Both the position numbers and the translations under genes were made by a program. 64,000 nt of DNA from Arthrobacter sp. B3I4 (GTDB taxonomy: Bacteria; Actinomycetota; Actinomycetes; Actinomycetales; Micrococcaceae): positions 2,046,001-2,110,000 of the forward strand of contig NZ_JAUSYK010000001.1 of NCBI RefSeq assembly GCF_030816855.1. The letters run 5' to 3'. Position 1 is the stretch's first letter. The number at the start of each line of letters is the position of its first letter. The notes below the pieces were generated by a model. It was not told where the DNA came from. It saw nothing but the letters and a program-made list of their open reading frames with translations, and made no database searches. This document shows, piece by piece, positions 6,769 through 16,648 of the stretch.

Positions 6769-7224
6769 ATGGCCGTCTATTTTGAGTGCAGAACGCGGAC
6801 GTTGATGCCCAGGTCGGAGCTATTTGACCTTGCCCGGAGCATCGACGTGCACAAGGACTCCATGGCGCAGTCGCATGAAGAGGCGGTAGACGGCGTGACC
6901 TCGGGTCTCATCTCCTTGGGCGAGGAAGTGACGTGGCGAGCTCGGCACTTCGGTGTCCCGTTTCAAATGACGAGCCGGATCACCGAGATGCAGATGCCCG
7001 ACTATTTCGTGGATGAACAGGTTAAAGGTCCGTTCCGCCGGTTCCGGCATGTTCATGAGTTCAGCCAGGACTCTGCAGGAACCACCATGGTGGACCGCAT
7101 CGAGTTCGCGACACCGTTCGGACCCATAGGGCGTGTGGTCGAAAAACTCCTGCTGGGCCGCTACCTCCAAAGGCTGATCGAGACGCGCAACCGGCATCTT
7201 GCTGGTGGCTCTGATCTGCAATAG
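6769..7224 (+). CDS. SRPBCC-family (START-like) protein
   Basis: A 151-residue protein with the helix-grip pattern of SRPBCC proteins. It opens with a strand and helix (RTRTLMPRSELFDLARSIDV), continues with beta strands such as EEVTWRARHFGVPFQMTSRI and FRRFRHVHEF, and closes with VDRIEFATPFGPIGRVVEKL then LLGRYLQRLIETRN, which is the long C-terminal helix. Members bind hydrophobic ligands or act as cyclases; nothing shows which. It runs convergently into the frameshifted reductase gene, with 7 bases between stops. Confidence 0.7.
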   Translation: MAVYFECRTRTLMPRSELFDLARSIDVHKDSMAQSHEEAVDGVTSGLISLGEEVTWRARHFGVPFQMTSRITEMQMPDYFVDEQVKGPFRRFRHVHEFSQDSAGTTMVDRIEFATPFGPIGRVVEKLLLGRYLQRLIETRNRHLAGGSDLQ

Positions 7225-7231
7225 ACCGCAC

Positions 7232-7796
7232 TCAATTCCGGGTCTCGTACCTGATAAGGACTACACCGCCGGGAAACGTCCGAGCCTCCACCAGGTTCAG
7301 GTTCACCCAGCTGTCCAGTGCCGTGAAAAACGGCGTACCGCCGCCCACCAGGACGGGATGGGTGACGATCGCGTACTCGTCGATCAGCCCGGCCCGCATG
7401 GCGGTCCCGGCGAGAGTTGCACCACCGATGTCCATGGGACCGCCGTCGCCGGCCTTAAGCCGCGTGATTTCGCGGACCGCATCGCCGGTGACCAGGGCGG
7501 GTGTTCCAGTCCACTGTGCTGGTCGTGGAGGAGAACACCACCTTCGGCATGTCCCGCCAGCGGCGGGCGAACTCGACCTGCGCCGGGGTGGCCCCAGGCT
7601 GCTGGGCGGCGGTCGGCCAGTGCGCGCTCATCGTCTCCCACAGCTTCCGCCCGTACAGCATCAGGCCCGTCGCGCCCACCCGGTCCGACCACCATTGGAA
7701 CAGCTCGTCGCTCGGGACGCTCCACTCGATGTCGTCGCCGGGCCCGGCGATGTAGCCGTCCAGGCTCACGTTCATGCCGAAGGTCAGTTTGCGCAT
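7232..7796 (-). pseudogene. Dihydrofolate-reductase-family (RibD C-terminal type) gene broken by a frameshift
   Basis: From ATG 7796 (AGGAGA upstream) the protein begins MRKLTFGMNVSLDGYIAGPG, the standard opening of RibD-C/DHFR-like reductases, and runs to STVDWNTR. The frame then changes. The following residues of the family (LVTGDAVREITRLKAGDGG, then GGATLAGTAMRAGLIDEYAI) are in another frame, which ends with the TGA at 7232. Removing one G from the GGG at 7495-7497 of the plus strand restores a continuous reductase of about 187 residues. Either the gene is inactivated or there is one sequencing error. Family members use NADPH; the substrate is unknown. Confidence 0.75.
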
Positions 7797-7888
7797 GGCG
7801 CAAGTCTCCTGCCAGCCTGCATTCGTTGTACAGACCCGGCCGGCTGAACCATGGGGGCGGCCCGGAACGGCATTGGTCGGTTTAGAGT

Positions 7889-8488
7889 TCACAGTGCGAG
7901 CGGTAGCTGGGAGTGACTACCGATGCTGGTGAGTACGAAGGGGCCTAGCGATGCAGGACTACTTTGGTAGAGGTTGTGGTCCTGCCATCTCCCCGCAATC
8001 TGGAGGTATTGAGGTGCCATCCCGATCTGCTGGAAGCCGGCCTTCAAAAGCACCCGCTGCGAGCCCAGGTTGTGCGGCAGGGTGCTCGCCTCGATGCGGT
8101 GCAGCCCGAGGTCGTCGCGGGCCGTTCCGACGATCACCTGAACCGCTGCGGATGCCAGCCCGCGTCCGGCGTAGGCGCTGTCCACCCAGTAGCCAAGACC
8201 CGCGCTCTGGAAGGCGCCGCGCACGATTCCGGCCAAATTGAATCGGCCCACGAGGGTACCGCCGGCAAACAAACCCAGGGGACACCCCTCACCGGCTTCC
8301 ATGGCAGCAAGGCGCCTGGCGACGTCGGCGCCCTGCCATGCCTCGGTGTAATACTCCTCAGGACGCTCTGGTTCCCAGCGGGAAAGGTACTCGCGGTTGC
8401 GTACATACGCAGCGGCCAGCGCCGACGCATCCCCTGGACGCAGAACACGCAGGCTGACATCTTCACTAAGCTGACACGGTTTGAACAC
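7889..8488 (-). CDS. GNAT acetyltransferase of the RimJ/RimL type
   Basis: A 199-residue protein with the RimJ/RimL arrangement. An N-terminal LRVLRPGDASALAAAY is followed by NREYLSRWEPERPEEYY, a strand GLGYWVDSAYAGRGLAS with the acetyl-CoA loop (about residues 96-112), then LGLHRIEASTLPHNLGSQRV and LLKAGFQQIGMAPQYLQIAG, which hold the conserved Asn and Lys-Ala-Gly-Phe. Such enzymes acetylate N-termini of ribosomal proteins or small amines; the target is not deducible. The last ~25 residues after DHNLYQ are not conserved-looking. It is upstream of the broken reductase on the same strand, 92 bases away. Confidence 0.8.
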   Translation of the reverse strand: MFKPCQLSEDVSLRVLRPGDASALAAAYVRNREYLSRWEPERPEEYYTEAWQGADVARRLAAMEAGEGCPLGLFAGGTLVGRFNLAGIVRGAFQSAGLGYWVDSAYAGRGLASAAVQVIVGTARDDLGLHRIEASTLPHNLGSQRVLLKAGFQQIGMAPQYLQIAGRWQDHNLYQSSPASLGPFVLTSIGSHSQLPLAL

Positions 8489-8558
8489 CGGTCAACACTA
8501 CTCCCGGTGGTCCTCTGCGTTCACGGAAGGATTCTGGCGGCCCAGTCGGGGGAGAGTG

Positions 8559-11500
8559 TCAGTGCCGGAGGGCTGGGGCCGCGTCCGGTTCGCCGTCGCG
8601 CTCGTCGTCGTCCCTGTCACGTTCCGCCAGCCGGGTGGCACCGCCGCCCTCTTCGGGGCTCTGGGCGCCGTCGGCGTCCGACGGCGCGGGGCGGGCCCGG
8701 CGGCCGTGGCCGGCCCCTCCGCCGTTGGCCTTCTGCAGCGCCTTGCGCTCGCGACGGCCCTCCACCAGCCGGTAAAGCACCGGCACCAGGACCAGGGTCA
8801 GTGCGGTGGAGGAGATCAGGCCGCCGATCACGACGATGGCCAGCGGCTGCGAGATGAAGCCGCCGCCGCCGGTCAGGCCCAGCGCCATTGGGGTCAACGC
8901 GAACACGGTGGCGAGCGCTGTCATCAGGATCGGCCGCAGGCGTTGCCGGGCACCGTGCGTGATCGCATCCGCCACGTTCATGCCCGGCTCGCCGTTGCGG
9001 GGCTGGCGGTACTGGTTGATCAGGTCGATCAGCACGATCGCGTTGGTCACCACGATGCCCACGAGCATCAGCATGCCGATCAGCGACGGCAGTCCCAGCG
9101 GCACGCGCGTGATGAGCAGCAGAGCGATGGCGCCGGTGGCGGCGAACGGGACGGAGACCAGCAGGATCAGCGGCTGGATTAGGGACTTGAACGCCGCCAC
9201 CATGATCACGTAAACGATGGCGATTGCGGCCAGCAGGGCCAGTCCCAGCTGGCCGAAGGACTCGGCCTGCTGGGTGGTGGCGCCGCCGATGTCGGCGGTG
9301 ACACCGGGCGGCAGCTGGACCGTCTTGAGCCGGGCCTGCACCTCGGTGCTGACGGCCCCGAGGTTGCCGCCCGACGGCGTGACGGACACCCGCGCGGTCC
9401 GCTGGCCGTTGCTCGCCGTGATGGAGACCGGCACGTCAGCCTGCTCCACCGAGGCGATGGAGGACAGCGGGACCGGCCCGCGGGCCGTCGGCAAGGGCAG
9501 GTCGCGGACCGCGGCGATGCTGCTGAAGCGGGTGCCCTCGCCGATCCGGACCGGGAAATCGGTGGTGCCGATCCGGACGGTGCCCGCCGGGATAGGGCTG
9601 ATCGTGGACGCCAGCACGCCGGCCACCTGCTGCTCGTTCAAGCCGGCAGTGACGGCCTTGGCCCGGTCCACCTTGACCTGGACCACCGGCTGGCTCGCGG
9701 CCAGGTTGGTGCTGACCTCGGACGAGCCGGGGACGCCGTCCATGGCCTTGACCATGGTGTCGCTGGCGGCCTTCAGGTCTTCGGAAGTGGCGGCCTTGAG
9801 CGTGATGTCCACGGTCGACGTTGTGCCGAATCCGCCCTGCTGGGAACCGACGGTGATCTTGCCGGCGTCGGCGATCTTGCCCAGTTCGCTGCGGACGGTC
9901 TCCTGCAGCTTGCCCTGGTTCGCCTTTTCCTCGGTCACAACGGTGAAACTGGAATTCGCCGCCCCCGTGGATTGCAGCGCGGAGAAACCGGACTGGGCGT
10001 TGCCGGTGGTGACCTGGACGTTCTTGATTCCGTCGATGCCGCGCAGCACGTTTTCGACCTTGACCGCGGCGGCGTTGCCCTCGGCCAGACTGGTTCCGGC
10101 CGGCAGGGCCTGCTTGACCGTCATGCTGTTCTCGCCGGAACGGCCCAGCAGATCGGTGGCGAGCAGCGGCGACATCGCGGCGGTCCCGCCGAGGACCAGG
10201 ACGGCCGCGATCAGAGTGATCACCGGGTGCCGCTGGGTTTTGGTCAGGATCGGAAGGTAGCCGCGCTGCAGGAAGCCGCGCTGCTCGGCCTCGTGCGCTT
10301 TCGCCGCAGTTTCCCGGGCCGAGGCTTCGGAAACATACGTCCCGGCCTTGTCCGCCGGCGTCCGCAGGAACCAGTAGGCCAGAACCGGAACGATGGTCAG
10401 GGAAACCAGCAGCGAGGAGATCAGGGCGATCGTGACGGTCAGGGCGAAGGGCCGGAAGAGTTCCCCCGCGAGGCCGGCCACGAAGGCGATGGGCAGGAAG
10501 ACAGCCACGGTGGTGAGGGTGGACGCCGTGATCGCGCCGGCAACTTCCCGGATGGAGGTCAGGATCGCCGTGATCTTTTGCTCGCCGTAGCTGAGGTGGC
10601 GCTTGATGTTCTCGATCACCACGATCGAGTCATCCACCACGCGGCCGATCGCTATGGTGAGCGCGCCGAGAGTCAGGATGTTCAGCGAGTAGCCGGTGGC
10701 TTTGAGGCCGATGAAGGTGATCAGCAAGGACAGCGGGATGGACACTGCGGTGACGAGCGTGGAGCGCACCGAGAGCAGGAACAGCAGGATGACCGCGACG
10801 GCGAAGCCGAGACCCAGCAGCCCTTCGGTGGTGAGGTCCTTGATGGATTTCTCGATGAACGGCGCCTGGTCGAACACCGGCGTGAACTTGGCATTGGAAC
10901 CCAGCTCGGCCTCAAGCTGGGGGATAGCGTCCTTGACCGCATGCGAGATGCCCACCGTGTCGCCCTCGGGCTTCTTGGTGACCGACACGGCCAGGGTTTC
11001 CTTGCCGTTGGTGCGGGTGATTGAGGTGCGGGCGTCTTCGGCGATGCTGACGTCGGCGACGCTGCCGATGGTCGCGGCGTCGCGGGCGCTTCCCAGCGGG
11101 AGGGCCTTGACCGCGTCCAGGGAATCGACGGGGCTGCCGATTTGCAGCGAGAGCGTCTTGCCCTGCTCCTCGATGCTGCCGGCAGGCACCAGTGACCCGT
11201 TGTTCTTCAGGGCGTCGGTGATCGCCTGGATGGACGCGCCCGAGGCGGCCATGGCGTCCGGGCGCGGCTGGATCTGGATGTGCTGGCTGGCTCCGCCGGT
11301 GATCTCGGCGCCGCGTACGCCGTCGAGCTTCTGCAGCCGCGGCACGGTCAGCCGGGCCAGATCGGTGTTGAGCTCGCTCAGCGGTTTGTCCGAGGAAACC
11401 GCGAGGAAGACGATCGGGAAGTCGCTGATGCTGCCGGCGATGGCCTGCGGCTGGACATCCTTCGGCAGCGCCTGCTTGGCGTTGGAGATGGCCCGGTCGA

Positions 11501-11825
11501 TCTGGTTCCGGGCCCGGTCCAGGTTGGAGCCGTAGGTGAACGCCAGCGTGATCTGCGAGACGCCGTTGCGCGAGGTCGACGACGTCGACTCCAGCCCCTC
11601 GACGCCCTTCAGGGCTGTTTCCAGTGGCCCGCTGACCTGCTTGTCCACGACTTCCGGGGAGGCCCCGGGCATTGAGGTGATGACCGTGATCTGCGGAAAC
11701 TCGATCGACGGGATGAGCTCCTGTTTGAGCGAGGACATCGTGATCACACCGAACACCGAAGCGAAAACGGTGATCAGCGCGATCAGCGCGCGGTTTCCTA
11801 GCGAAAGCTTGGCCAGCCGGAACAT
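8559..11825 (-). CDS. RND-family efflux transporter permease (AcrB/SwrC-like)
   Basis: A 1088-residue protein of full RND length with the duplicated architecture: an N-terminal membrane helix (LGNRALIALITVFASVFGVI), a large extracytoplasmic loop, six helices, then the same again. IGRVVDDSIVVIENIKRHL in TM4 contains the paired aspartates that carry protons in AcrB, and VGIVVTNAIVLIDLINQY is the matching TM10 segment. The gene stands alone with no membrane-fusion or outer-membrane partner, as is usual for Gram-positive RND pumps such as YerP/SwrC. The ~50-residue tail after VEGRRERKALQKANGGG is low-complexity and charged. The drug or lipid exported is not evident. Confidence 0.92.
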   Translation of the reverse strand: MFRLAKLSLGNRALIALITVFASVFGVITMSSLKQELIPSIEFPQITVITSMPGASPEVVDKQVSGPLETALKGVEGLESTSSTSRNGVSQITLAFTYGSNLDRARNQIDRAISNAKQALPKDVQPQAIAGSISDFPIVFLAVSSDKPLSELNTDLARLTVPRLQKLDGVRGAEITGGASQHIQIQPRPDAMAASGASIQAITDALKNNGSLVPAGSIEEQGKTLSLQIGSPVDSLDAVKALPLGSARDAATIGSVADVSIAEDARTSITRTNGKETLAVSVTKKPEGDTVGISHAVKDAIPQLEAELGSNAKFTPVFDQAPFIEKSIKDLTTEGLLGLGFAVAVILLFLLSVRSTLVTAVSIPLSLLITFIGLKATGYSLNILTLGALTIAIGRVVDDSIVVIENIKRHLSYGEQKITAILTSIREVAGAITASTLTTVAVFLPIAFVAGLAGELFRPFALTVTIALISSLLVSLTIVPVLAYWFLRTPADKAGTYVSEASARETAAKAHEAEQRGFLQRGYLPILTKTQRHPVITLIAAVLVLGGTAAMSPLLATDLLGRSGENSMTVKQALPAGTSLAEGNAAAVKVENVLRGIDGIKNVQVTTGNAQSGFSALQSTGAANSSFTVVTEEKANQGKLQETVRSELGKIADAGKITVGSQQGGFGTTSTVDITLKAATSEDLKAASDTMVKAMDGVPGSSEVSTNLAASQPVVQVKVDRAKAVTAGLNEQQVAGVLASTISPIPAGTVRIGTTDFPVRIGEGTRFSSIAAVRDLPLPTARGPVPLSSIASVEQADVPVSITASNGQRTARVSVTPSGGNLGAVSTEVQARLKTVQLPPGVTADIGGATTQQAESFGQLGLALLAAIAIVYVIMVAAFKSLIQPLILLVSVPFAATGAIALLLITRVPLGLPSLIGMLMLVGIVVTNAIVLIDLINQYRQPRNGEPGMNVADAITHGARQRLRPILMTALATVFALTPMALGLTGGGGFISQPLAIVVIGGLISSTALTLVLVPVLYRLVEGRRERKALQKANGGGAGHGRRARPAPSDADGAQSPEEGGGATRLAERDRDDDERDGEPDAAPALRH

Positions 11826-11890
11826 CTCATGGTCTCCTGGGAGGTCGACGGACGTACGCCAAGCGTGACGTCAAAGGGGTAAAACGTGCC

Positions 11891-11909
11891 GACACCCGCG
11901 CAGGGTGTC
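11891..11909 (-). terminator. Rho-independent-type terminator overlapping the mqo stop codon
   Basis: GACACCC (11891-11897) pairs with GGGTGTC (11903-11909) around a five-base loop. The stem includes part of the mqo TGA (11908-11910), and on the minus strand a GTTTTA stretch follows after seven bases. Confidence 0.55.
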
Positions 11910-13413
11910 AGCCTTGGCTGGCGCTGACCGGCTCCAACTGGAGGGCCGCGGCCGTTTGGGCCTCGAGCTGCGCGGCAAGCTCCGGGTTCTCATTGAGCTT
12001 GATGCCGTAACCGGGCATCATCTCCTTGAGCTTGGACTGCCAGCCCTTGAAGTTCTTCGGGAAGGACTTCTGCAGCAGCTCGATCATGATCGGCACCGCG
12101 GTGGACGCGCCCGGGGACGCACCCAGCAGGGCGCCGATCGAGCCGTCACGGCTGGCGATGACCTCGGTGCCGAACTGCAGCACGCCGCCCTTTTTCGGAT
12201 CTTTTTTGATGATCTGTACACGCTGGCCGGCGGTGATTAGTTCCCAGTCGCCGTCCTTGGCCTCCGGGTAATACTCCCGCAGGGCCTCCACCTTGGCGCC
12301 GTGCCGCTTGGCCACCTCCTTGACCAGGTAGGCGGTGAGGTCCATGTTGTCCTTGGCCACGGCCAGCATCGGGATGATGTTGGAGGGCCGGATGGACAGC
12401 GGCAGGTCCAGGTAGGAACCGTTCTTAAGGAAGTTGGTGGAGAAGCCGGCGTAGGGGCCGAACAGCAGGGAGCGCTTGCCGTTCACATACCGGGTGTCCA
12501 GGTGCGGCACCGACATGGGCGGGGCGCCTACTGAAGCCTGGCCGTAGACCTTGGCGCTGTGCTGGGCGGCCAGGGACTCGTCGGTGCAGCGGAAGAACTG
12601 GCCGGAGACCGGGAAGCCGCCGTAGCCCTTGCTTTCCGGGATACCGGAGGCCTGCAGCAGGTGCAGCGCCCCGCCGCCGGCGCCGACGAAGACGAACTTG
12701 GCGTGGATGGAGCCGCGCTCACCGGAGACAGGGTGCTTGAGCGTAAGGTCCCAACCGCCGTCGGAGGCCTTGGAAATGCCGGTCACGTCGTGGCCGTAGT
12801 TGATTTCCACGCCGTTGTTGCCGAGGTAGCCGGTCAGTTCGCGGGTTAGCGCGCCGAAGTCGACGTCGGTGCCCTCGGCCGCGCGGGTGGCGGCAACGTG
12901 CTGCTTCGGGTCGCGGCCTTTGATGATCAGCGGGGCCCACTTGGCGATCTGCGCGTGCTCCTCGGAGTACTCCATCGAACGGAACAGCGGGTTCGGCTTT
13001 AGCGCCTCGTAGCGGGTGCGCAGGAAGTTGGCGTTCGCGTCGCCGACGACGAAGCTCATGTGCGGCACCGTGTTGATGAAGCCCTTGGGCGAGCCGATCA
13101 GCGAGTTGGTGACTAGGTGGGACCAGAACTGGCGGGAGAGCTGGAACTGTTCGTTGATGTGCAGTGCTTTGGAGGCGTCCACGGAGCCGTCTTTGGCTGC
13201 GGGGGAGTAGTTAAGCTCACACAGGGCAGCGTGTCCGGTGCCGGCGTTGTTCCAGGGGTCCGAGCTTTCCAGGCCGGGCTGGTCCAGGCGCTCGAACAGC
13301 GAGATGGTCCAGTTGGGCTCAAGCTGCTTGATGAAGGCGCCCAGCGTGGCGCTCATGATGCCGCCGCCGATCAGGACGACGTCGGCGTGTTGGGTCTTGG
13401 AAATGAAGGTCAC
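11908..13413 (-). CDS. mqo: Malate:quinone oxidoreductase
   Basis: A 501-residue FAD enzyme that oxidises malate to oxaloacetate and passes electrons to the menaquinone pool at the inner face of the membrane, replacing or complementing NAD malate dehydrogenase. It opens with the FAD-binding [16 protein letters not shown] (about residues 10-25). It continues with the family signature [20 protein letters not shown] (about 41-60) and [11 protein letters not shown]. The [20 protein letters not shown] segment and the C-terminal [17 protein letters not shown] are also typical of Mqo. The length is normal and the gene is monocistronic, with a terminator at its stop codon. Confidence 0.96.
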   Translation of the reverse strand: MTFISKTQHADVVLIGGGIMSATLGAFIKQLEPNWTISLFERLDQPGLESSDPWNNAGTGHAALCELNYSPAAKDGSVDASKALHINEQFQLSRQFWSHLVTNSLIGSPKGFINTVPHMSFVVGDANANFLRTRYEALKPNPLFRSMEYSEEHAQIAKWAPLIIKGRDPKQHVAATRAAEGTDVDFGALTRELTGYLGNNGVEINYGHDVTGISKASDGGWDLTLKHPVSGERGSIHAKFVFVGAGGGALHLLQASGIPESKGYGGFPVSGQFFRCTDESLAAQHSAKVYGQASVGAPPMSVPHLDTRYVNGKRSLLFGPYAGFSTNFLKNGSYLDLPLSIRPSNIIPMLAVAKDNMDLTAYLVKEVAKRHGAKVEALREYYPEAKDGDWELITAGQRVQIIKKDPKKGGVLQFGTEVIASRDGSIGALLGASPGASTAVPIMIELLQKSFPKNFKGWQSKLKEMMPGYGIKLNENPELAAQLEAQTAAALQLEPVSASQG

Positions 13414-13491
13414 ATCAGTCTCCGATAGCAGCGGCTCTGGCTGTCACAGAATATCCCCGCACGGCCCACTAACTGAAATTGGGTTGCCCCG

Positions 13492-15186
13492 TCAAGGCTT
13501 TAGTTCGACCTTGGTGAAAACTTCATTCAGGACCGGCGACGCCGGGTACTTCAGTACCCGGTCGGACAAGGCCAGCGCCGAGATCGGGAACGCGATCGGC
13601 ACGGCCGGGACCGACGCCGCGATCTGGGCGTTGATGGTCTGGTACTGGTCGGTGCGTTCCTTGCCGTCCGGCAGGCCGCGGGCGCGGGCGATCTTGGAGA
13701 ACACCTGCGGGTCCTGGTAGCCGAACTCGCCGGTCTTCTCGCCGAAGAGCGGGCCCACGAAGTTGTCCGGGTCGGAGTAGGAGCCGTTCCAGCCCAGCAG
13801 GTGGAAGGCGTGGTCCCCGGGGGACGTGACCTTCTGCAAGTAGCCGTCGGACCAGTCAACCGGCACCGGCTGGATGTTCAGCCCGACAGCTGTGAGCTGG
13901 CGGCTGATCTCGGCGTAGACCTTTTCCGGGGTGGGCAGGTACGGCCGGGCGACGTTGAGCGGGTAGTAGAACTTCAGTTCTTCGCCCTTGTAGCTGGATT
14001 CGGCGAGGAGTTCCTTGGCCTTGGCCGGGTCGTGTCCCAGCGAGGGGGCATTGTTGTTGAAGCCGCTCAGTTTCGGCGGAACGAACTGGGAGGCCGTCGA
14101 CGTGTTGTCGATGAAGAACTTCCGGATCAGGGTTTCCTTGTCCAGGGCCATCTCCACGGCCTGACGGACTTTAAGATCCTGCAGCGCGGGCACTTCCTGG
14201 TTCATCCCCAGATACATGACGGAAAAAGGATCGCGCTGGATGATCTGCTTGCCCCGCTTGACCAGCTGGTCGAAGTTCCCGACCGTCACGCCGTCGTAGC
14301 CATCGATCTTGCCATCCAGCAGCGCCTGCATCCGGGTCTGCGGGTGGTCGTAGCTGATGAAGTTGATGGTGGCGATCTGGCCTTTGTCGCCCCAGTAGCC
14401 CTTGTTGCTGGCCAGACGGATGGTGTTGTTGTCCCACGAGTCGAAGATGTACGGCCCGGTGCCTACCGGATGCAGGCCGTAGGCGGACACCGGCTGGCCT
14501 TCGCGGGTCTGGTTCAGCACGTCGGCGGATTTGGCGGCGAGAGCCTGCGGCGAGGAGATGGCGAATGCCGGCAGGGTGAGGGCCTGCAAAAAGCCGGTGA
14601 AGGGCTGGGTCAGGTTGATCTGCACGCTGCCGGCGGTCAGCGCGGTGCAGCTTTTGTAGATGGACAGCGACGCCTGGTCCGCGTGGGCCTTGAAGACGCC
14701 CTTGAAGCTGGTGCCGGGCGCCTGCTTGCGCAGAGCCTCGGGAAAATTGAACCAGCGGTTGAAGTTGGTGCAGACCGCCGCGGCATTAAACGCCGTCCCG
14801 TCCTGGAACTTTACGTCCTCGCGGAGCTTGAAGGTGTAGGCCCGGCCGTCATCGTTGGTGGTCCATTCGGTGGCGAGCAGGGGGGTGGGCTTGCCGCTGG
14901 TCTGGTCGACGCCGACCAGGCCTTCGAGCACTTGGCGGGTGATGCGGTACGAGTCGACGTCGGAGACCAGGGCCGGATCCAGGCCGAGCGGCCGGGAGGC
15001 CGTGCCGAAGTTGAAGGTGGCGGTGGGCCCGGCGGCGGAGGCCGTGGCGGAGGATGACGACGACGGCGGCGGCCCGGGCGTCCCGGTGCACGCAGCGAGG
15101 GGCAGCAGGAGCGCGGCGCTGAGACCGGCGGCGAGGCGGCGCACCCTCCTGCGGGGGCCGGTACTGGGCACGGTACTGCTGGGCAC
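13492..15186 (-). CDS. ABC transporter solute-binding lipoprotein, family 5 (peptide/opine type)
   Basis: The GTG at 15186 is preferred because AGAGGTGG lies eight bases upstream; GTG at 15198 is an alternative. A basic segment and hydrophobic stretch end in LLLPLAAC, a lipobox whose cysteine would be lipidated after signal peptidase II cleavage. The mature part follows family 5: GLDPALVSDVDSYRITRQVL, then YTFKLREDVKFQDGTAFNAA, then VRQAVEMALDKETLIRKFF near the middle. The length, about 564 residues, is normal. Permease and ATPase genes are not adjacent, so its transporter partners lie elsewhere. Oligopeptides are the likeliest ligands by family. Confidence 0.88.
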   Translation of the reverse strand: MPSSTVPSTGPRRRVRRLAAGLSAALLLPLAACTGTPGPPPSSSSSATASAAGPTATFNFGTASRPLGLDPALVSDVDSYRITRQVLEGLVGVDQTSGKPTPLLATEWTTNDDGRAYTFKLREDVKFQDGTAFNAAAVCTNFNRWFNFPEALRKQAPGTSFKGVFKAHADQASLSIYKSCTALTAGSVQINLTQPFTGFLQALTLPAFAISSPQALAAKSADVLNQTREGQPVSAYGLHPVGTGPYIFDSWDNNTIRLASNKGYWGDKGQIATINFISYDHPQTRMQALLDGKIDGYDGVTVGNFDQLVKRGKQIIQRDPFSVMYLGMNQEVPALQDLKVRQAVEMALDKETLIRKFFIDNTSTASQFVPPKLSGFNNNAPSLGHDPAKAKELLAESSYKGEELKFYYPLNVARPYLPTPEKVYAEISRQLTAVGLNIQPVPVDWSDGYLQKVTSPGDHAFHLLGWNGSYSDPDNFVGPLFGEKTGEFGYQDPQVFSKIARARGLPDGKERTDQYQTINAQIAASVPAVPIAFPISALALSDRVLKYPASPVLNEVFTKVELKP

Positions 15187-15279
15187 TGAACGAACCACCT
15201 CTGGGGAACTGTACGACCGCCGGCTGCGGGAACAGCCCTCAGTCTAGTAGACCAGTCTGCGGGTTCGCCCGGAACACGG

Positions 15280-15311
15280 CGAAGGCCCGCACCGGCGGGT
15301 GCGGGCCTTCG
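15280..15311 (-). terminator. Strong hairpin terminator after the fasciclin gene
   Basis: CGAAGGCCCGCACC (15280-15293) pairs perfectly over 14 bp with GGTGCGGGCCTTCG (15298-15311), four-base loop. It lies downstream of the minus-strand fasciclin gene and upstream of the solute-binding protein gene. A short T-run occurs only on the plus-strand side. Confidence 0.7.
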
Positions 15312-15371
15312 TTTCTCCAGATGGACCCGGGGGAGTCAGGCCGGGTCCGGGGCAGGAGGTTTGAGCCGGAC

Positions 15372-16070
15372 CTACTTGGGCATCAGCACCGAGTCGATCA
15401 TGTAAACCGTGGCGTTGGCAGTCTTGACGCCGCCGCAGACCACGTTGGCCTCGCCGACCTTGAGGGCGTCCTTGCTCCCGGTCACGGTAACTTCGCCACC
15501 CTGGACGGTCTTGTGCGTGCCGACGATCTTGTCCGGGCTGATCTTGCCGGGGACTACGTGGTAGGTCAGGATCTTGCTCAGCAGGGCGTCGTCCGTCTTG
15601 AGCGTTTCGATCGTGGCGGCGTCGATCTTCTTGAACGCGTCATCGGTGGGGGCGAAGACGGTGAATTCGCTGCCGTTCAGGGTGTCCACCAGGTTGACCT
15701 TCGGGTTGAGCTTGCCGGAGACGGCGGCCGTCAGGGTAGTCAGGATGGGGTTGTTCGAGGCGGCGGTGGCGACCGGATCCAGAGCCATTCCGGAGACCGA
15801 ACCGGCGCCGCTGGGTACCTGGGCCGCGTAGGCGGCGCAACCGGAGCCAACAAGGTCCGCTGCCGGATCCATGGCCGCAGCGGAGGAGCTCATGGACGGT
15901 GAGGGTGCCATGCTCGAAGCGGAGGGCGTCGACGCCATGCTGGATGCGGAGGGCGTCGAGGCAGCCGAAGAGCTGGAGGCCGTGGTGGACCCGCCGCAGG
16001 CGGTCAGGCTGAGCATAGCTACTGCAGCGATACCCGAGACGGCGAACGTGGTGCGCTTGATGGTCTGCAT
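15372..16070 (-). CDS. Fasciclin (FAS1)-domain surface lipoprotein, MPT70-like
   Basis: A 232-residue secreted lipoprotein. The signal peptide ends in a lipobox, AMLSLTAC (cysteine about residue 25). A serine/alanine/proline linker follows with repeated TPSASSMA units (about residues 38-60). One FAS1 domain occupies about 95-232, with the H1 motif [14 protein letters not shown], the YH motif [10 protein letters not shown] and the H2-like [11 protein letters not shown] at the extreme C-terminus. The family includes mycobacterial MPB70/MPT70 and mediates adhesion or cell-surface interactions. AAAGGAG lies just before the ATG. Cysteines in AGSGCAAY-like and VVCGG positions could form a disulphide, as in MPB70. 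Confidence 0.9.
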   Translation of the reverse strand: MQTIKRTTFAVSGIAAVAMLSLTACGGSTTASSSSAASTPSASSMASTPSASSMAPSPSMSSSAAAMDPAADLVGSGCAAYAAQVPSGAGSVSGMALDPVATAASNNPILTTLTAAVSGKLNPKVNLVDTLNGSEFTVFAPTDDAFKKIDAATIETLKTDDALLSKILTYHVVPGKISPDKIVGTHKTVQGGEVTVTGSKDALKVGEANVVCGGVKTANATVYMIDSVLMPK

Positions 16071-16309
16071 TTCGAATCTCCTTTGTTGTGCCGATGTGTC
16101 GCCAGCAGCGAACGTCTTTGCCGCTGTGGCTCTTTTCCCGACTGGTGGGCACCTACCTTTGGTTGGTGTCTCAATGGGTATTCGGGCGTTCAGCGGAAAG
16201 GGATGGGTGGGAGTCGAAATTCTTTTTTGTGCAGGGCGGCTAAACGGCGCCGGGACCGTGCCGCTCCTTGGACGGGCAATAGACCGTAGCCGGTGTCAGG
16301 ATGGAATAC

Positions 16310-16648
16310 ATGGGAATCGTCCGATCCGTTCTGCTCTTTGTCCTCGCTGCGGCCGCCGAGATCGGGGGCGCCTGGCTGGTGTGGCAAGCGGTCCGGGAGG
16401 GCAAGGCGTGGTGGTGGGCAGGGCTGGGAGTACTTGCGCTGGGGATCTACGGCTTCGTCGCAACCCTGCAGGCGGACGCGAACTTCGGCCGCATCCTTGC
16501 TGCCTACGGCGGAGTGTTCGTGGCCGGATCACTTGTCTGGGGCATGGTTTTCGACGGCTTCCGTCCTGACCGCTGGGACGCCATCGGTTCGGGGATCTGC
16601 CTGGTAGGCGTGGCGGTCATCATGTTTGCGCCCCGCGGCGCGGCCTGA
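16310..16648 (+). CDS. ynfA: YnfA/UPF0060 small membrane protein
   Basis: A 112-residue protein with four hydrophobic helices, matching the length and pattern of E. coli Ynf[19 protein letters not shown] is the first helix with its conserved Glu-Ile-Gly, and [20 protein letters not shown] holds the conserved AAYGGV. ATG at 16310 is chosen over 16301 because AGGATGGA precedes it at good spacing. YnfA is structurally SMR-like and has been linked to multidrug efflux in Enterobacteriaceae. The last 120 bases overlap the 3' end of the convergent MFS gene. Confidence 0.85.
   Translation: MGIVRSVLLFVLAAAAEIGGAWLVWQAVREGKAWWWAGLGVLALGIYGFVATLQADANFGRILAAYGGVFVAGSLVWGMVFDGFRPDRWDAIGSGICLVGVAVIMFAPRGAA

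Noticed and set aside
10696..11535. Long open frames on the plus strand opposite the RND gene
   Set aside because: These are antisense shadows of a high-GC coding region; their composition is not protein-like and the minus-strand protein is unmistakable.
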